From: Neptunomonas japonica JAMM 1380
GTDB taxonomy: Bacteria; Pseudomonadota; Gammaproteobacteria; Pseudomonadales; Balneatricaceae
Length of the DNA stretch: 64,000 bases
Direction of reading: 5' to 3'
NCBI RefSeq assembly: GCF_016592555.1
Contig: NZ_AP014546.1
Location: forward strand, 2,924,501 to 2,988,500
The translations under genes were made by a program, and so were the position numbers. Below, one piece after another: positions 8,796 to 19,225 of this stretch (position 1 is the stretch's first letter; each line of letters starts with the position of its first letter). The notes beneath the pieces were generated by a model, which ran no database searches, had not been told where the DNA came from, and saw only the letters and a program-made list of their open reading frames with translations.

Positions 8796-9722
8796 TTAGT
8801 TAACCTTGATCTCGGATTTCTGGGCAGAGCTGAACATATCTGCGGCCAATAGATAATCAATCAAGCAACGCACTCTGGCTGGTACTTGCCGCCTTGACGG
8901 GTACACTAAAGTAAAGACGGCACTAATTGAGCTAGCTCCCAGCAGCAAGGGAACTAACAAGCCCGCTTCACATTCCTTTTGTACTGTTACCGGTAACAAG
9001 AAACCAATGCCATAGCCTGCCAACGTTAAACTTTGGGCAACTAAAGGCGAGTTAGTTTTGTGATAATAATCGGGGCTTATATGAATGTGTTTTCCTTTAT
9101 ATAGCAGGTTCTGCCCACCTCCCTGTGTTATTTGATTGAGGGCAATCCAGCGGTGACTAGATAAATCATCCATGCTCACAGGCAACCCGTATTGAGCAAT
9201 ATAAGCAGGGCTGGCATACAAGGCCGAGCGCTCCTCATACATAACCCGACCAATGAGCGAGTCGTCTGAAGGTAGACCAATGCGAATCGCCATATCTACC
9301 TGACCGGCGATTAAATCTATTTTTTCATCACTAATAATAAGATCAACCAGCACCTTAGGAAAGCGTAACTGAAACTCACCCAACACAGGAATCAAATGCT
9401 TAATAGCAATATCGTTAGTAGTACTTATAGCCACTCGGCCACTCGGCTCGGATGGGCGAGTAATACTTTCAATATCATTCAATAACTGCGGAAGCATCTT
9501 CGCCTTAGCAAACACTTTCTCCCCCTCAACTGTGAGAGCAAGCTGACGAGTCGACCTATGTAATAAACGCACATCCAAAACAGATTCTAATAAAGCTACT
9601 TGCTCACTAATACGCGAGCGACTGGTGTTTAATTTACGTGCAGCGGCGGCAAAGCTGCCAGCCTCAACCACCGACACAAAAATCGCCATATGCTTAAAAT
9701 GCGAAAACCCAATTGTACTCAA
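8796..9722 (-). CDS. LysR-family transcriptional regulator
   Basis: A 308-residue regulator with an N-terminal winged helix (MAIFVSVVEAGSFAAAARKL, SRSRISEQVALLESVLDVRLLHRSTR; residues 12-70) and a C-terminal periplasmic-binding-like effector domain (GRVAISTTNDIAIKHLIPVL..., from about residue 95). It belongs to the AaeR/DsdC-like group of LysR proteins by motif. It is divergent from qorB, about 130 bp apart, so it probably controls that quinone reductase. The effector is unknown. An internal Met12 could be the start, but the upstream residues look coding. Confidence 0.88.
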   Translation of the reverse strand: MSTIGFSHFKHMAIFVSVVEAGSFAAAARKLNTSRSRISEQVALLESVLDVRLLHRSTRQLALTVEGEKVFAKAKMLPQLLNDIESITRPSEPSGRVAISTTNDIAIKHLIPVLGEFQLRFPKVLVDLIISDEKIDLIAGQVDMAIRIGLPSDDSLIGRVMYEERSALYASPAYIAQYGLPVSMDDLSSHRWIALNQITQGGGQNLLYKGKHIHISPDYYHKTNSPLVAQSLTLAGYGIGFLLPVTVQKECEAGLLVPLLLGASSISAVFTLVYPSRRQVPARVRCLIDYLLAADMFSSAQKSEIKVN

Positions 9723-9853
9723 AAAACGAACACTCCATTACAAATCGAACCACTAGTGCGTCCAATCATTATTCCTCATACTTTCCCCTATTGATAGCAC
9801 AGCACACATTTGCCAGCGCTGTCTCTTTTAATAAATTTATTTTGGGGAAGATT

Positions 9854-10714
9854 ATGATTGCAGTAACTGGTGCAAACGGACAACTCGGCCAATTGGTCAT
9901 TAACGAGCTTTTAAAGCGTACAAGTAAAGAGAATATCATCGCTTTAGTGCGCAACCCTGAAAATGCAGGCACCTTTAGCGAGCAAGGCATTCAGGTTCGC
10001 CACGCGGACTATAATCGGACAGATACCTTAAAGAGCGCCTTAAAAGGCGTAGAAAAATTGCTGTTAATTTCAGGCAGTGAAATTGGCCAACGTACCGCCC
10101 AACACAAAGCAGTTATCTCAGCAGCAAAACAGGCAGGGGTGGCACTACTCGCCTATACAAGCCTACTAAACACTGATACTTCTAGCATGCTATTAAGTGC
10201 TGAACACAAAGAAACTGAAGCAGCCATTAGAGCATCCGGCTTACCTGCGGTTATCTTGAGAAATGGCTGGTATAACGAGAACTACACAGGCAACTTAGAT
10301 GCGGTACTAGCCAACAAAGCAGTCGTTGGCGCGGGCGGCAAAGGAAAAATCACTCCAGCAGCCCGTCTTGATTACGCAGAAGCCGCCGCTGTCGTCCTGA
10401 CAAGTGAATCATCCCATGCGGGTAAGGTTTATGAACTCGCTGGCGATCACGCCTTTACCCAAGCAGACTATGCCACAGAAATTGCCAATCAAACGAAACA
10501 AGATATTGCCTATAAAGTTCTAAACAAAACTGACTACCAAGGACTACTGGTACAAATTGGATTACCTGAAGGCTTTGCTCAAATGCTAGCAGACTCTGAT
10601 GCACAAATGATCAAAGGCGATCTATTCGATGACAGCCACACTCTGAGCCAGTTGATTGGCCGCCCGACGACTTCTATAAAAACGTCGATTAAGCAGGCTT
10701 TAACTAGAGCCTAA
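9854..10714 (+). CDS. qorB: NAD(P)H:quinone oxidoreductase, QorB/NmrA-like
   Basis: A 286-residue single-domain Rossmann protein of the atypical short-chain dehydrogenase (NmrA/QOR2) family. MIAVTGANGQLGQLVI gives the TGxxGxxG nucleotide-binding loop; LLLISGSEIGQR, LLAYTSLL and VILRNGWYNENY match E. coli QorB (YtfG), which reduces quinones with NADPH. The frame is open upstream to 9713, but GGGGAAG just before the ATG at 9854 and the Rossmann N-terminus decide the start. It is divergent from the LysR gene. The stop lies inside repeat copy 2. Confidence 0.87.
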   Translation: MIAVTGANGQLGQLVINELLKRTSKENIIALVRNPENAGTFSEQGIQVRHADYNRTDTLKSALKGVEKLLLISGSEIGQRTAQHKAVISAAKQAGVALLAYTSLLNTDTSSMLLSAEHKETEAAIRASGLPAVILRNGWYNENYTGNLDAVLANKAVVGAGGKGKITPAARLDYAEAAAVVLTSESSHAGKVYELAGDHAFTQADYATEIANQTKQDIAYKVLNKTDYQGLLVQIGLPEGFAQMLADSDAQMIKGDLFDDSHTLSQLIGRPTTSIKTSIKQALTRA

Positions 10715-10783
10715 TTCTTCCTATTAAAAATGCGGCACACGATTAATACCGTATGCCGCTTCCGTTCTAGCTGATCTATAAAG
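10710..10783 (+). repeat. Direct repeat copy 2 (3' of qorB)
   Basis: Same CCTAATTCTTCCTATTAAAA core as at 8690, then CGGCACAC, and a diverged continuation. GCGGCA at 10732 and TGCCGC at 10754 can pair as a hairpin, but there is no U-tract. The qorB stop lies at 10712-10714 within the copy. Confidence 0.7.
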
Positions 10784-10794
10784 GTGCTGTAAGC

Positions 10795-11271
10795 TTATAG
10801 TGCATTAGCTGCTACGTTTTTTATTTTTGGCCAGTTTTTGTTAGCGGCTGCCAAGTTAGCATTGGTGTTTTCAGACCAAACCTCTTGTACAACTTCACTT
10901 TTCTGCACGTACAATTTACCGTCAATCAACTCAAACGCTTTACCATCAATCGCGAACTTTTTACCTAGTGATGTACCATATGCGCAGTAACCACCAAACT
11001 GTGGAGCATATTTCTCTGGGTTAGCGTTAAACGTATCGCGGTTTGCTACTGATGAGAAATGGTAGATAGCGCCATTGTGGATTGAGCTAATGTTTGAGTT
11101 ACCTTCAACAGGTGCATTTTCTGTAAAATAGGCAACAGCATCGTGCCCTGCTAGCGTTACGTTGTTTTCGTCGGTTTGCACTTCGACACCTGCAAAACTG
11201 ATGCTGCTGATAGAAAAAGCAGCTAGCAATGCTAGGGTTTTGAGTGGAGCTAGGATAGATGAGATTTTCAT
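10795..11271 (-). CDS. YHS domain-containing exported protein
   Basis: A 158-residue protein with a signal peptide (MKISSILAPLKTLALLAAFS, cleaved near SFA-G at about residue 28) and a YHS-type domain: VTLAGHDAVAYF, IYHFSSVANRDTFNANPEKYAPQFGGYCAYG. YHS proteins are metal- or copper-associated and periplasmic examples are common in marine gammaproteobacteria; the exact role is unknown. AGGAC precedes the ATG. It is divergent from the AraC-type gene, which may regulate it. Confidence 0.85.
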   Translation of the reverse strand: MKISSILAPLKTLALLAAFSISSISFAGVEVQTDENNVTLAGHDAVAYFTENAPVEGNSNISSIHNGAIYHFSSVANRDTFNANPEKYAPQFGGYCAYGTSLGKKFAIDGKAFELIDGKLYVQKSEVVQEVWSENTNANLAAANKNWPKIKNVAANAL

Positions 11272-11406
11272 TGTTGTAGTCCTATTTTGCGATGTAAGTT
11301 AGAGTTAGTTTTTGCTAAACAAGCACACAGTCTTGATGAAATGAATTTTAAAGAATCCTGCATCAATCAATAGGTTCGATTTACCAAGAGTTATGTCCGA
11401 TCGTCT

Positions 11407-12276
11407 ATGAATGCTATAAACCAATTACTTGATACCTTAAAAATTGAAGCCAATGTGCATCACAATGGCCAGTACTGCGGCAACTGGGCGGTAGATACCT
11501 CGGGATCACAGAAAATGACATTTCATGTGATTTCTAAAGGAAAGTGCTTCTTTAAGTTTGATGGCGAGGCCATTGAACTAAACGAAGGCGATGTCGTCTT
11601 TATGCCTTCTGATGCGCAGCACTGTGTTACGAACCTACTCAGCAGCAACCTTACCGTAAATGCAAGCCAAGCTTTGCCCATGACGCAAGCCGTAGAGGAA
11701 GAGTCGACTGGCTTGGTCTGCGGAAACTTTGCACATCAGCACCCTGTATTTGAAAAGCTAGTGACGCAAATGCCCAGGTTGATTGTGGTACGACACAATG
11801 ACAACGATACCGTTGGCCGCATTGTTGAATTAATTCTGGAAGAGGCACGCGGATCAAACCAGCACACTAATGTGCTTTTAAATCGCCTAGCTGACTGCCT
11901 GTTTTATTTATTGGTGAGAAGTCACCTTGATGTTAGCAACGGTGTATTTGCAGCTTTTGCTCATCCACAGCTTAATATCGCTATGGAATTAATGCACCAG
12001 CAAGACTGCAACCAACGCTTAAGTTTGGATGAACTCGCCAGTGCCGCCTCTATGTCGCGTTCGGCCTTTTCTAATCTGTTCAAAGAGGTTGTTGAACAAT
12101 CACCGATGGACTACTTAACACAGTGGCGTATGACTCAAGCCTATCGCTGGCTGGCTGATGATCGCATCACCACCTTGGATGCCGCTTTACGCTGCGGCTA
12201 TGAAAGCGAGTCATCTTTTTCCAAAGCCTTTAAACGTGTAATGGGTATTGGCCCGGGACAAGCACGCCGAGACTGA
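11407..12276 (+). CDS. AraC-family regulator with cupin domain
   Basis: A 289-residue regulator. An N-terminal cupin domain (about residues 10-170; FHVISKGKCFFKFDGEAIELNEGDVVFMPSDAQH in segments) is followed by a C-terminal AraC double helix-turn-helix (LSLDELASAASMSRSAFSNLFKE, then ALRCGYESESSFSKAFKRVMG). This cupin_6/AraC architecture is widespread. It is divergent from the YHS gene and only 20 bp tail-to-tail from the MocR gene. The target is unknown; control of the YHS gene is inferred from arrangement. Confidence 0.88.
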   Translation: MNAINQLLDTLKIEANVHHNGQYCGNWAVDTSGSQKMTFHVISKGKCFFKFDGEAIELNEGDVVFMPSDAQHCVTNLLSSNLTVNASQALPMTQAVEEESTGLVCGNFAHQHPVFEKLVTQMPRLIVVRHNDNDTVGRIVELILEEARGSNQHTNVLLNRLADCLFYLLVRSHLDVSNGVFAAFAHPQLNIAMELMHQQDCNQRLSLDELASAASMSRSAFSNLFKEVVEQSPMDYLTQWRMTQAYRWLADDRITTLDAALRCGYESESSFSKAFKRVMGIGPGQARRD

Positions 12277-12296
12277 ATCGCTTGTGCTTACAGCAC

Positions 12297-13664
12297 TCAA
12301 TACGCGTAACCATCAATCACCTGACGTACTTTCATTAATGCCACTTGCAGCACCTCCAGATCAACGGAACCAAGAGCTAAGCGTATTGCATGTGGCACAT
12401 GCTCTGACGTAGCAAACGGCTCTGCCGTAGAAACAGAGATATTTGATCGCAGTAACTCCATCACTATTTGATCTGCCCTCACCTCTTCAGGCAGTGGCAG
12501 CCAGATAAAGTAAGACGCCGGGTGGCTGACGTAATCCATTCCTTGCAGAATTTCTCTGGCCATTGCCTGCCTAAGCATTGCATCTTGGCGCTTTTCTGAT
12601 TCTAAACGCATGACTGTACCGTCGGTTATCCAACCACAGGCTAGAGCTGTCATCAGCCCTGGAGTATTCCAGGTGGTTGCTCGAATAGTGCGTTCAATCT
12701 TAGACACCCATTTTAGGGGTGCTGCCACAAAGCCGACGCGTAAACCGGTAGCAATACTTTTAGAAATCCCAGAAACATAAACACTGATATCGGGAGCCAG
12801 TGCAGCTAAAGGCGCGGGCGGTTTCTCAGCCAAAAAAGCATAAGCGGCATCTTCGATGATGAGCAGATCGTACTGGCGGGCAATAGAGATCAACCTCTTG
12901 CGCTGTGCTAAGCTCATCACCCATCCAAGAGGATTATGTAGTGTTGGCATAGCATAGACAGCCCGGACTCGTCGGCTCCGGCAAAGCTGTTCTAATGCTT
13001 CCAGATCAGGAGCATAGCCTAGACCCTGCTCTGTACTAGCCACAGGAATAGACAGAAGCTCTAAGCAGTGCACATCTGCCAATACTTTAAAACCGGGGTA
13101 AATAAGTGCATCTGTAGCAACCACATCGCCAGGATTTAACAATGTCATGACCGTTGCCGCCAACCCATGTTGCGCTCCGCTGACAATCAGCACCTGCTCG
13201 GCATCAACCGACAGCCCTCGACACGCCAAATGACGTGCTACAGTAGCACGCTCATGCTTGCGTCCAGCATGTGGCTGATAGTGCAATAGTGCTTCCAGAT
13301 CACCGGATGATGCCAACTGGCGCAAGGCACCACGCAATAGCTCTGTCTGGCTGGGTAATGATGCAGAATTGAAATTAAGATCGATCATACCTTCTGCTGA
13401 GGACGGCTGATCTATGCCATTACTCAGCGCTAATGCTGTTTCTCTCACAAAAGTCCCACGGCCTGTTTCACCACTTACCAAGCCCATACTTTCAAGCTCG
13501 GCATACACCCGTGAAGCTGTCACTAAGGCGATGCTCTCTTTGGCGGCAAGCTGGCGATGAGTCGGTAAGCGCGAGCCAGGTGGCAGGTCACCGGTTCGGA
13601 TATCAGCAGCAAAAGCATCCACCAAACGTTTATATTTTGCGTTAGCCATTAACAATGTATCCAT
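12297..13664 (-). CDS. MocR-type PLP-dependent transcriptional regulator
   Basis: A 455-residue fusion: an N-terminal GntR winged helix (ADIRTGDLPPGSRLPTHRQL, about residues 15-80) and a fold-type I aminotransferase domain with the PLP lysine in VSGISKSIATGLRVGF near residue 303. MocR proteins bind PLP and regulate vitamin B6, GABA or other amino-related genes. Start is uncertain: Met1 at 13664 lies inside a strong palindrome, while Met6 at 13649 (MANAKYKRLVDAF) leaves the palindrome just upstream as an operator. Neither has a clear Shine-Dalgarno. It is divergent from the DJ-1-like gene, a likely target. Confidence 0.9.
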   Translation of the reverse strand: MDTLLMANAKYKRLVDAFAADIRTGDLPPGSRLPTHRQLAAKESIALVTASRVYAELESMGLVSGETGRGTFVRETALALSNGIDQPSSAEGMIDLNFNSASLPSQTELLRGALRQLASSGDLEALLHYQPHAGRKHERATVARHLACRGLSVDAEQVLIVSGAQHGLAATVMTLLNPGDVVATDALIYPGFKVLADVHCLELLSIPVASTEQGLGYAPDLEALEQLCRSRRVRAVYAMPTLHNPLGWVMSLAQRKRLISIARQYDLLIIEDAAYAFLAEKPPAPLAALAPDISVYVSGISKSIATGLRVGFVAAPLKWVSKIERTIRATTWNTPGLMTALACGWITDGTVMRLESEKRQDAMLRQAMAREILQGMDYVSHPASYFIWLPLPEEVRADQIVMELLRSNISVSTAEPFATSEHVPHAIRLALGSVDLEVLQVALMKVRQVIDGYAY

Positions 13665-13684
13665 GACAATAATTTTATTGTCAT
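13663..13684. promoter_or_regulatory. Palindromic operator in the mocR / DJ-1 gap
   Basis: ATGACAATAA, two bases, then TTATTGTCAT: perfect 10-bp inverted arms. It covers the first possible mocR start codon and sits about 80 bp upstream of the DJ-1-like start. A MocR dimer site controlling both genes is the simplest reading. Confidence 0.6.
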
Positions 13685-13761
13685 GATTCTAGGCGATACA
13701 ATGCCTCATCGCTACTTGCTCATAATAATAAATAACTATCGTTAAACGAGGTAACCACACT

Positions 13762-14379
13762 ATGCATATCGCAATTCTAACGTTTGATGGCTATAACGAG
13801 CTCGACTCCCTGATTGCTCTGAGTATTCTGAACCGCATTAAAAAACCAGACTGGCGCGTATCTATCGCCAGCCCAACGCCGCACGTTGAATCAATGAATG
13901 GCGTAATTATTGAGCGCCATGTATCGCTGAGTGAGGCAAGCTCTGCTGATGCCGTTATTATTGGCAGCGGCATGAAAACACGTGATGTTGCTGCTGATGA
14001 ATCACTCATGGCACAACTACAACTAGACCCATCAAGACAGCTGTTAGGAGCACAATGCTCTGGCACTTTGCTACTCGCCAAGCTAGGTCTGTTAAATGAG
14101 ATACCCGCCTGTACCGACCTAACCACTAAACCCTGGGTACAAGAAGCGGGCATTGAGGTGCTAAATCAGGCGTTTTTTGCAAAAGATAATTTAGCGACGG
14201 CAGGCGGCTGCCTTGCCTCCCAATACCTTGCGGTGTGGATGATCGCGCGTTTAGAAGGGCTCGAAGCCGCAAAAGAGGCGATTCACTATGTAGCACCCGT
14301 AGGTGAGAAAGAGGAATACGTAGAGCGTGCTATAAAAAATATTGCGCCTTACCTACTTGATACACACGCTGTTGTTTAA
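13762..14379 (+). CDS. DJ-1/PfpI family protein
   Basis: A 205-residue class I glutamine amidotransferase-like protein starting MHIAILTFDGYNELDSLIAL. The nucleophile elbow reads GAQCSGTLLLAKLGLL near residue 98, with the cysteine in the expected place, and LATAGGCLASQYLAVW provides the later conserved segment. Family members include chaperones, glyoxalases, isonitrile hydratases and AraC-type sensor domains; the substrate cannot be told. CGAGG precedes the ATG. It is divergent from the MocR gene. Confidence 0.82.
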   Translation: MHIAILTFDGYNELDSLIALSILNRIKKPDWRVSIASPTPHVESMNGVIIERHVSLSEASSADAVIIGSGMKTRDVAADESLMAQLQLDPSRQLLGAQCSGTLLLAKLGLLNEIPACTDLTTKPWVQEAGIEVLNQAFFAKDNLATAGGCLASQYLAVWMIARLEGLEAAKEAIHYVAPVGEKEEYVERAIKNIAPYLLDTHAVV

Positions 14380-14411
14380 GCTTTTTTTAGAATATCTGAT
14401 AAAACTTACGC

Positions 14412-14443
14412 AAAAAAACGGCGATCATCAAAGATGATCGCCG
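14412..14443 (-). terminator. Rho-independent terminator of the sdaA-glyA-gcvHP operon
   Basis: CGGCGATCATC-AAA-GATGATCGCCG forms a perfect 11-bp stem. Seven A residues at 14412-14418 give a 7-U tail on the minus strand only, so it terminates transcription coming out of gcvP about 85 bp downstream of its stop. Confidence 0.9.
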
Positions 14444-14526
14444 CTAAAGGTCTTTTGCTTTATAAGTGTTTTTCATCGCTCCCGATGGTTACTTGAAATG
14501 GAACAAAACAAGTAATCGGTTTGCAC

Positions 14527-17409
14527 TTAGTCCTGGTATGTTTCAATACCTGGGCAAGAGCAAATAAAGTTACGATCGCCGTATACGTTATCCACACGGT
14601 TTACAGCAGGCCAGAACTTGTTCTGGCGTGTTGATGCCGTTGGGAATACAGCCTCTTCGCGAGAGTATGCGCGGCCCCACTCAGCAGCTGTGATATCAGC
14701 CATTGTATGTGGTGCGTTGTGCAATGGGTTATCTTCTAACGTCCACTCACCGCTTTGTACTTTTGCAACTTCCTGACGAATCATGACCATGGCTTCAATG
14801 AAGCGATCTAGCTCAGCTTTTGATTCGGATTCAGTTGGTTCAATCATCAAGGTGCCTGCCACTGGGAAAGACATCGTTGGCGCATGGAAACCATAGTCCA
14901 TCAAACGCTTAGCGATATCTTCTTCTGTGATACCAGACGCTTCTTTGATTGGGCGAATATCAACGATACATTCGTGTGCAACTTTGTTGTTACGGCCACG
15001 GAAAAGAATTGGATAATGCTCAGCCAGTTTCTCGGTCATATAGTTTGCACCCAGAATTGCATTCTGTGTGGACGCTTTAAGACCTGATTTACCCAGCATA
15101 CGGTTGTACATATAGCTGATTGGCAATATGGCACCTGAACCATACGGGGAACCAGAAACTGCACCCACGTTAGATTTAGAATTCTGTACAGCGGTTACCT
15201 TATGGTTTGGCAGGAAAGGCGCCAAATGGCTTTTAACACCAATTGGCCCCATACCAGGACCACCACCGCCGTGGGGAATAGCAAAAGTTTTATGCAAATT
15301 AAGATGTGATACATCCGAGCCGATAACACCAGGTTTAGAAATACCTACCTGCGCGTTCATGTTGGCACCGTCCATGTATACCTGACCACCAAACTTATGA
15401 ATGAGTGAGCAGATCTCAACGATATCTTCTTCATAGATACCGTGAGTCGATGGGTATGTAATCATCAGAGTAGACAGGTTTTCTGCATGCAGCTCAGCTT
15501 TTTCGGCTAGATCTGCAACATCAACGTTACCTTTTTCATCACACTTAGTGACGACGATTTTCATATCCATCATGGCAGCAGATGCAGGGTTAGTACCGTG
15601 AGCTGATGATGGGATTAGGCAAACATTACGATGCCCTTCACCAATAGACTCGTGATACTTACGGATAGCGAGTAAACCAGCGTATTCGCCTGATGCACCT
15701 GAGTTAGGCTGTAAAGAAACTTTATCGTAGCCCGTCACTTCTTCTAGCTGCTCTTCAAGTTCCTGCAACATTGCATGATAGCCTTGAACCTGGTCATCAG
15801 GTGCGAACGGATGAATGTTCGCAAACTCAGGCCATGTAATCGGTAGCATCTCAGCGGTTGCGTTTAGTTTCATGGTACAAGAACCCAGTGGGATCATACC
15901 GTGAACCAATGAGTAGTCTTTGTTTTCTAGCTTTTTCAAGTAACGCAGCATATCTGTTTCAGAGTGATAGCTGTTAAATACCGGATGCGTCAGGATGGCA
16001 TCTTCACGACGCTGTCCATCTGTAATACCTGTATCGCCCGCGGCAACACCTGTATCAATAGCAGCAACCTCTAGACCGTGGCCATCACCAAGGAAGATAT
16101 CAAACAACTCAGCTACATCAGCAGCCGTCGTTGTTTCGTCCAAGCTAACGCCTAACTTATCAGTACCGATACGGCGTAAGTTACAGCCTTTATCTAGCGC
16201 TGACTGATAAATAGCATCCTGTTTATCCGCAACGTTCAGCGTTAATGTATCAAAGTAGCTGTCGTTACCCTGAACACCTTTATCTTTTAAGCCAGTGGCC
16301 AAAATAGCTGTTAAACGATGGATGCGCTCTGCAATGGTTTTCAAGCCATCTGGACCATGATAAACCGTGTAGAAGCTTGCCATGTTGGCTAGCAATGCTT
16401 GTGCTGTACAGATGTTTGACGTCGCCTTGTCACGACGAATGTGCTGCTCACGTGTTTGCATCGCCATACGTAGTGCTTGGTTACCACGTGCATCAACGGA
16501 GACACCAATAATACGACCAGGTACAGAACGCTTTAGCTTATCGCTAGAGGCAAAGAATGCAGCGTGCGGACCACCAAAGCCCATTGGCACACCAAAGCGT
16601 TGAGTAGAACCCAACACAACATCTGCACCTAACTCGCCAGGTGACTTAAGCAAAACCAAGGCCATTGGATCAGCGGCAACCGCTACCATCGCTTTTTGCT
16701 CTTTCGCTTTTGCGATCAGTGACTGGATATCTGTAATGTCACCAAACGTACCGGGGTACTGTAGTTGAGCACCAAATACATCATGCTCTGATAGTTCAGA
16801 ATGTGGTGCAACTACCACATCAAAACCAAAGTATTCAGCACGTGTTTTGATAACGTCAATCGTTTGCGGATGAACATCGTCAGCCACAAAGTAGGTATTT
16901 GTCTTTTTACGGTTAGAGCGTTTGCACAGCGCCATTGCTTCAGCGGCAGCAGTAGCTTCATCAAGCATAGAGGCATTTGCCAAGTCCATACCCGTCAAAT
17001 CCATGACTACTTGCTGGAAGTTAAGCAATGATTCCAAACGGCCCTGAGCGATCTCTGGCTGATAAGGCGTATAAGCCGTGTACCAACCTGGATTTTCCAA
17101 CACATTACGCAGAATAACATTCGGTACTAGCGTATTGTGATAGCCCATACCAATGTAAGATTTATTAACCTTATTCTGCACCGCTAATGACTTCAGGTAA
17201 GCCAGTGCTTCTACTTCTGTTTCAGAATCTGCCATATCGAGCGCATCATCTAGACGAATTGAATCAGGCACGGTTTGCATGATCAACTCTTCCAGAGAAG
17301 AGACACCAAGACTTTCCAGCATCGCTTGCTGGTCTTCACCTTGAAGGCCAATATGACGGCGTGTAAAATCATTTTTTTGTTCAAGTTCACTCAGAGTACG
17401 TTTTTCCAC
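14527..17409 (-). CDS. gcvP: Glycine dehydrogenase (decarboxylating), P-protein
   Basis: A 960-residue PLP enzyme that decarboxylates glycine and loads the aminomethyl group on lipoyl-GcvH. It is the single-chain form (fused P1 and P2 halves). The N-terminal half holds FTRRHIG and GYHNTLVP, and the PLP-binding lysine lies in [20 protein letters not shown], around residue 705. Length is normal. It starts 7 bp after gcvH and is the last gene of sdaA-glyA-gcvH-gcvP, followed by a strong terminator. Confidence 0.97.
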   Translation of the reverse strand: MEKRTLSELEQKNDFTRRHIGLQGEDQQAMLESLGVSSLEELIMQTVPDSIRLDDALDMADSETEVEALAYLKSLAVQNKVNKSYIGMGYHNTLVPNVILRNVLENPGWYTAYTPYQPEIAQGRLESLLNFQQVVMDLTGMDLANASMLDEATAAAEAMALCKRSNRKKTNTYFVADDVHPQTIDVIKTRAEYFGFDVVVAPHSELSEHDVFGAQLQYPGTFGDITDIQSLIAKAKEQKAMVAVAADPMALVLLKSPGELGADVVLGSTQRFGVPMGFGGPHAAFFASSDKLKRSVPGRIIGVSVDARGNQALRMAMQTREQHIRRDKATSNICTAQALLANMASFYTVYHGPDGLKTIAERIHRLTAILATGLKDKGVQGNDSYFDTLTLNVADKQDAIYQSALDKGCNLRRIGTDKLGVSLDETTTAADVAELFDIFLGDGHGLEVAAIDTGVAAGDTGITDGQRREDAILTHPVFNSYHSETDMLRYLKKLENKDYSLVHGMIPLGSCTMKLNATAEMLPITWPEFANIHPFAPDDQVQGYHAMLQELEEQLEEVTGYDKVSLQPNSGASGEYAGLLAIRKYHESIGEGHRNVCLIPSSAHGTNPASAAMMDMKIVVTKCDEKGNVDVADLAEKAELHAENLSTLMITYPSTHGIYEEDIVEICSLIHKFGGQVYMDGANMNAQVGISKPGVIGSDVSHLNLHKTFAIPHGGGGPGMGPIGVKSHLAPFLPNHKVTAVQNSKSNVGAVSGSPYGSGAILPISYMYNRMLGKSGLKASTQNAILGANYMTEKLAEHYPILFRGRNNKVAHECIVDIRPIKEASGITEEDIAKRLMDYGFHAPTMSFPVAGTLMIEPTESESKAELDRFIEAMVMIRQEVAKVQSGEWTLEDNPLHNAPHTMADITAAEWGRAYSREEAVFPTASTRQNKFWPAVNRVDNVYGDRNFICSCPGIETYQD

Positions 17410-17416
17410 GTGCGTC

Positions 17417-17809
17417 TTACCCCTCTTCGCCTACATTAGCTTCATACGCTACAGCATCTAGCATATCGTCTAGTTCTGCTGTGTCAGAAAGCTTAACTTT
17501 AGCTATCCAACCATCTTCAAATGCAGATTCGTTGATTGTTTCAGGTGCATCTTCAAGCGACTCATTGACTGCTACGACTTCACCCGTTACTGGAGAATAA
17601 ATATCAGATGCAGCTTTTACTGACTCAACCAAAGAGAACTCTTCGCCTTTTTCAACAGCACGACCAACTTCAGGAACTTCAACAAAAACTACATCACCTA
17701 GTAGTTCTTGAGCATGGTCAGTAATACCGATAGTAACGGTACCATCACCATTATCCAGAACCCATTCGTGTGAAGCTGTATATTTCAAGTTTGCTGGAAC
17801 ACTACTCAT
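17417..17809 (-). CDS. gcvH: Glycine cleavage system H protein
   Basis: A 130-residue lipoyl carrier that shuttles the aminomethyl group between P and T proteins. The lipoylated lysine lies in [18 protein letters not shown], near residue 65, flanked by the usual glycine-rich HEWV and [13 protein letters not shown] segments. Length matches the family. It lies between glyA (85 bp upstream) and gcvP (7 bp downstream). Confidence 0.97.
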   Translation of the reverse strand: MSSVPANLKYTASHEWVLDNGDGTVTIGITDHAQELLGDVVFVEVPEVGRAVEKGEEFSLVESVKAASDIYSPVTGEVVAVNESLEDAPETINESAFEDGWIAKVKLSDTAELDDMLDAVAYEANVGEEG

Positions 17810-17894
17810 GATGATATTTCCTATCTTAATAATCAGTATCAGATGAGCTGCCTATCCAGCTCACCTGCGTCTTAAATATTTTATGCTTACTGCT

Positions 17895-19196
17895 TTAACG
17901 GTAAAGCGGGAAACGCTGGCACAACTCAGTAACCTGAGCACACACCGCCGCTTCTACTTCTGCATTACCTTCTGGGTTGGCAACAAGGCCATCCAGCACG
18001 TCGTTGATCAGGTTACCAATCAGACGAAATTCTTCTACACCAAAACCACGTGTAGTACCTGCGGGTGTTCCTAGACGAATACCCGATGTCACCATCGGCT
18101 TTTCAGAATCAAATGGAATACCATTTTTGTTACAGGTAATACCTGCACGCTCTAGCGCATCCTCAACCTGGTTACCTTTCAAACCTTTAGGGCGTAGGTC
18201 AACCAACATCAAGTGAGTATCTGTTCCGCCAGTAACAACAGCGCAACCACGTTCAATCATCACTTGTGCCAACACTTTAGCGTTCGCTACGACACGATCG
18301 ATATAAGCAGAAAACTCAGGCTGCAAAGCTTCACCAAAAGCAACCGCTTTAGCAGCGATTACGTGCATTAGTGGCCCACCCTGTAAACCAGGGAAAACAG
18401 CTGAATTAATTTTCTTACCTAAATCTAAGTCGTTCGATAACACCATACCACCACGCGGACCACGCAAGGTTTTATGCGTCGTCGTGGTTACCACATGTGC
18501 ATGTGGCAGTGGGCTAGGATGAGCGCCACTCGCTACTAAACCCGCAATGTGAGCCATGTCAACCATCAAGTATGCGCCGACTTTATCAGCTATTTCACGG
18601 AAGCGAGCAAAGTCGATTTCACGTGGAATAGCAGAGCCACCAGCAACGATAAGCTTTGGCTGACACTCAACTGCTAATTTTTCAACCGCATCATAATCGA
18701 TTCGCAGAGTATTTTCAGCAACACCGTACTGAACCGCATTAAACCATTTACCAGATTGAGCTGGACGCGCACCGTGTGTTAGGTGTCCACCAGCATCCAA
18801 AGACATACCTAAAATAGTATCGCCTGGCTGTAATAGCGCCATAAAGACCGCGCCATTAGCCTGTGCGCCTGAGTGAGGTTGCACATTAATGTATTCACAG
18901 TTGAATAATTGCTTTGCACGATCAATTGCCAATGACTCTGCTTTATCAACAAACTCACAACCACCGTAGTAACGACGGCCCGGGTAGCCTTCAGCATATT
19001 TATTAGTTAGCACGGTACCTTGTGCCTGCATCACTGCTTTGGAAACGATATTTTCTGAAGCAATCAATTCAATCTGGTTATCTTGACGATCGAACTCTTC
19101 ATCGACTGCTGCCGTAATAGCGCTATCGCTCTGTGCAAGATCGCGAGTAAAAAAGTCAGCATGTACAGCATCGCTGTACAAATCAGTAAGGCTCAT
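17895..19196 (-). CDS. glyA: Serine hydroxymethyltransferase
   Basis: A 433-residue PLP enzyme interconverting serine and glycine with tetrahydrofolate. The PLP lysine is in [16 protein letters not shown] and the early [14 protein letters not shown] and [14 protein letters not shown] motifs are intact. The frame stays open upstream to 19232, overlapping the sdaA stop, but the family N-terminus and an AAGAGA before the ATG at 19196 favour MSLTDLYSD. Its place in a glycine-cleavage operon suggests the catabolic copy that turns glycine plus methylene-THF into serine for SdaA. Confidence 0.95.
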   Translation of the reverse strand: MSLTDLYSDAVHADFFTRDLAQSDSAITAAVDEEFDRQDNQIELIASENIVSKAVMQAQGTVLTNKYAEGYPGRRYYGGCEFVDKAESLAIDRAKQLFNCEYINVQPHSGAQANGAVFMALLQPGDTILGMSLDAGGHLTHGARPAQSGKWFNAVQYGVAENTLRIDYDAVEKLAVECQPKLIVAGGSAIPREIDFARFREIADKVGAYLMVDMAHIAGLVASGAHPSPLPHAHVVTTTTHKTLRGPRGGMVLSNDLDLGKKINSAVFPGLQGGPLMHVIAAKAVAFGEALQPEFSAYIDRVVANAKVLAQVMIERGCAVVTGGTDTHLMLVDLRPKGLKGNQVEDALERAGITCNKNGIPFDSEKPMVTSGIRLGTPAGTTRGFGVEEFRLIGNLINDVLDGLVANPEGNAEVEAAVCAQVTELCQRFPLYR

Positions 19197-19225
19197 ATTT
19201 TTATTCTCTTGTTTGAAGTTTTTAA

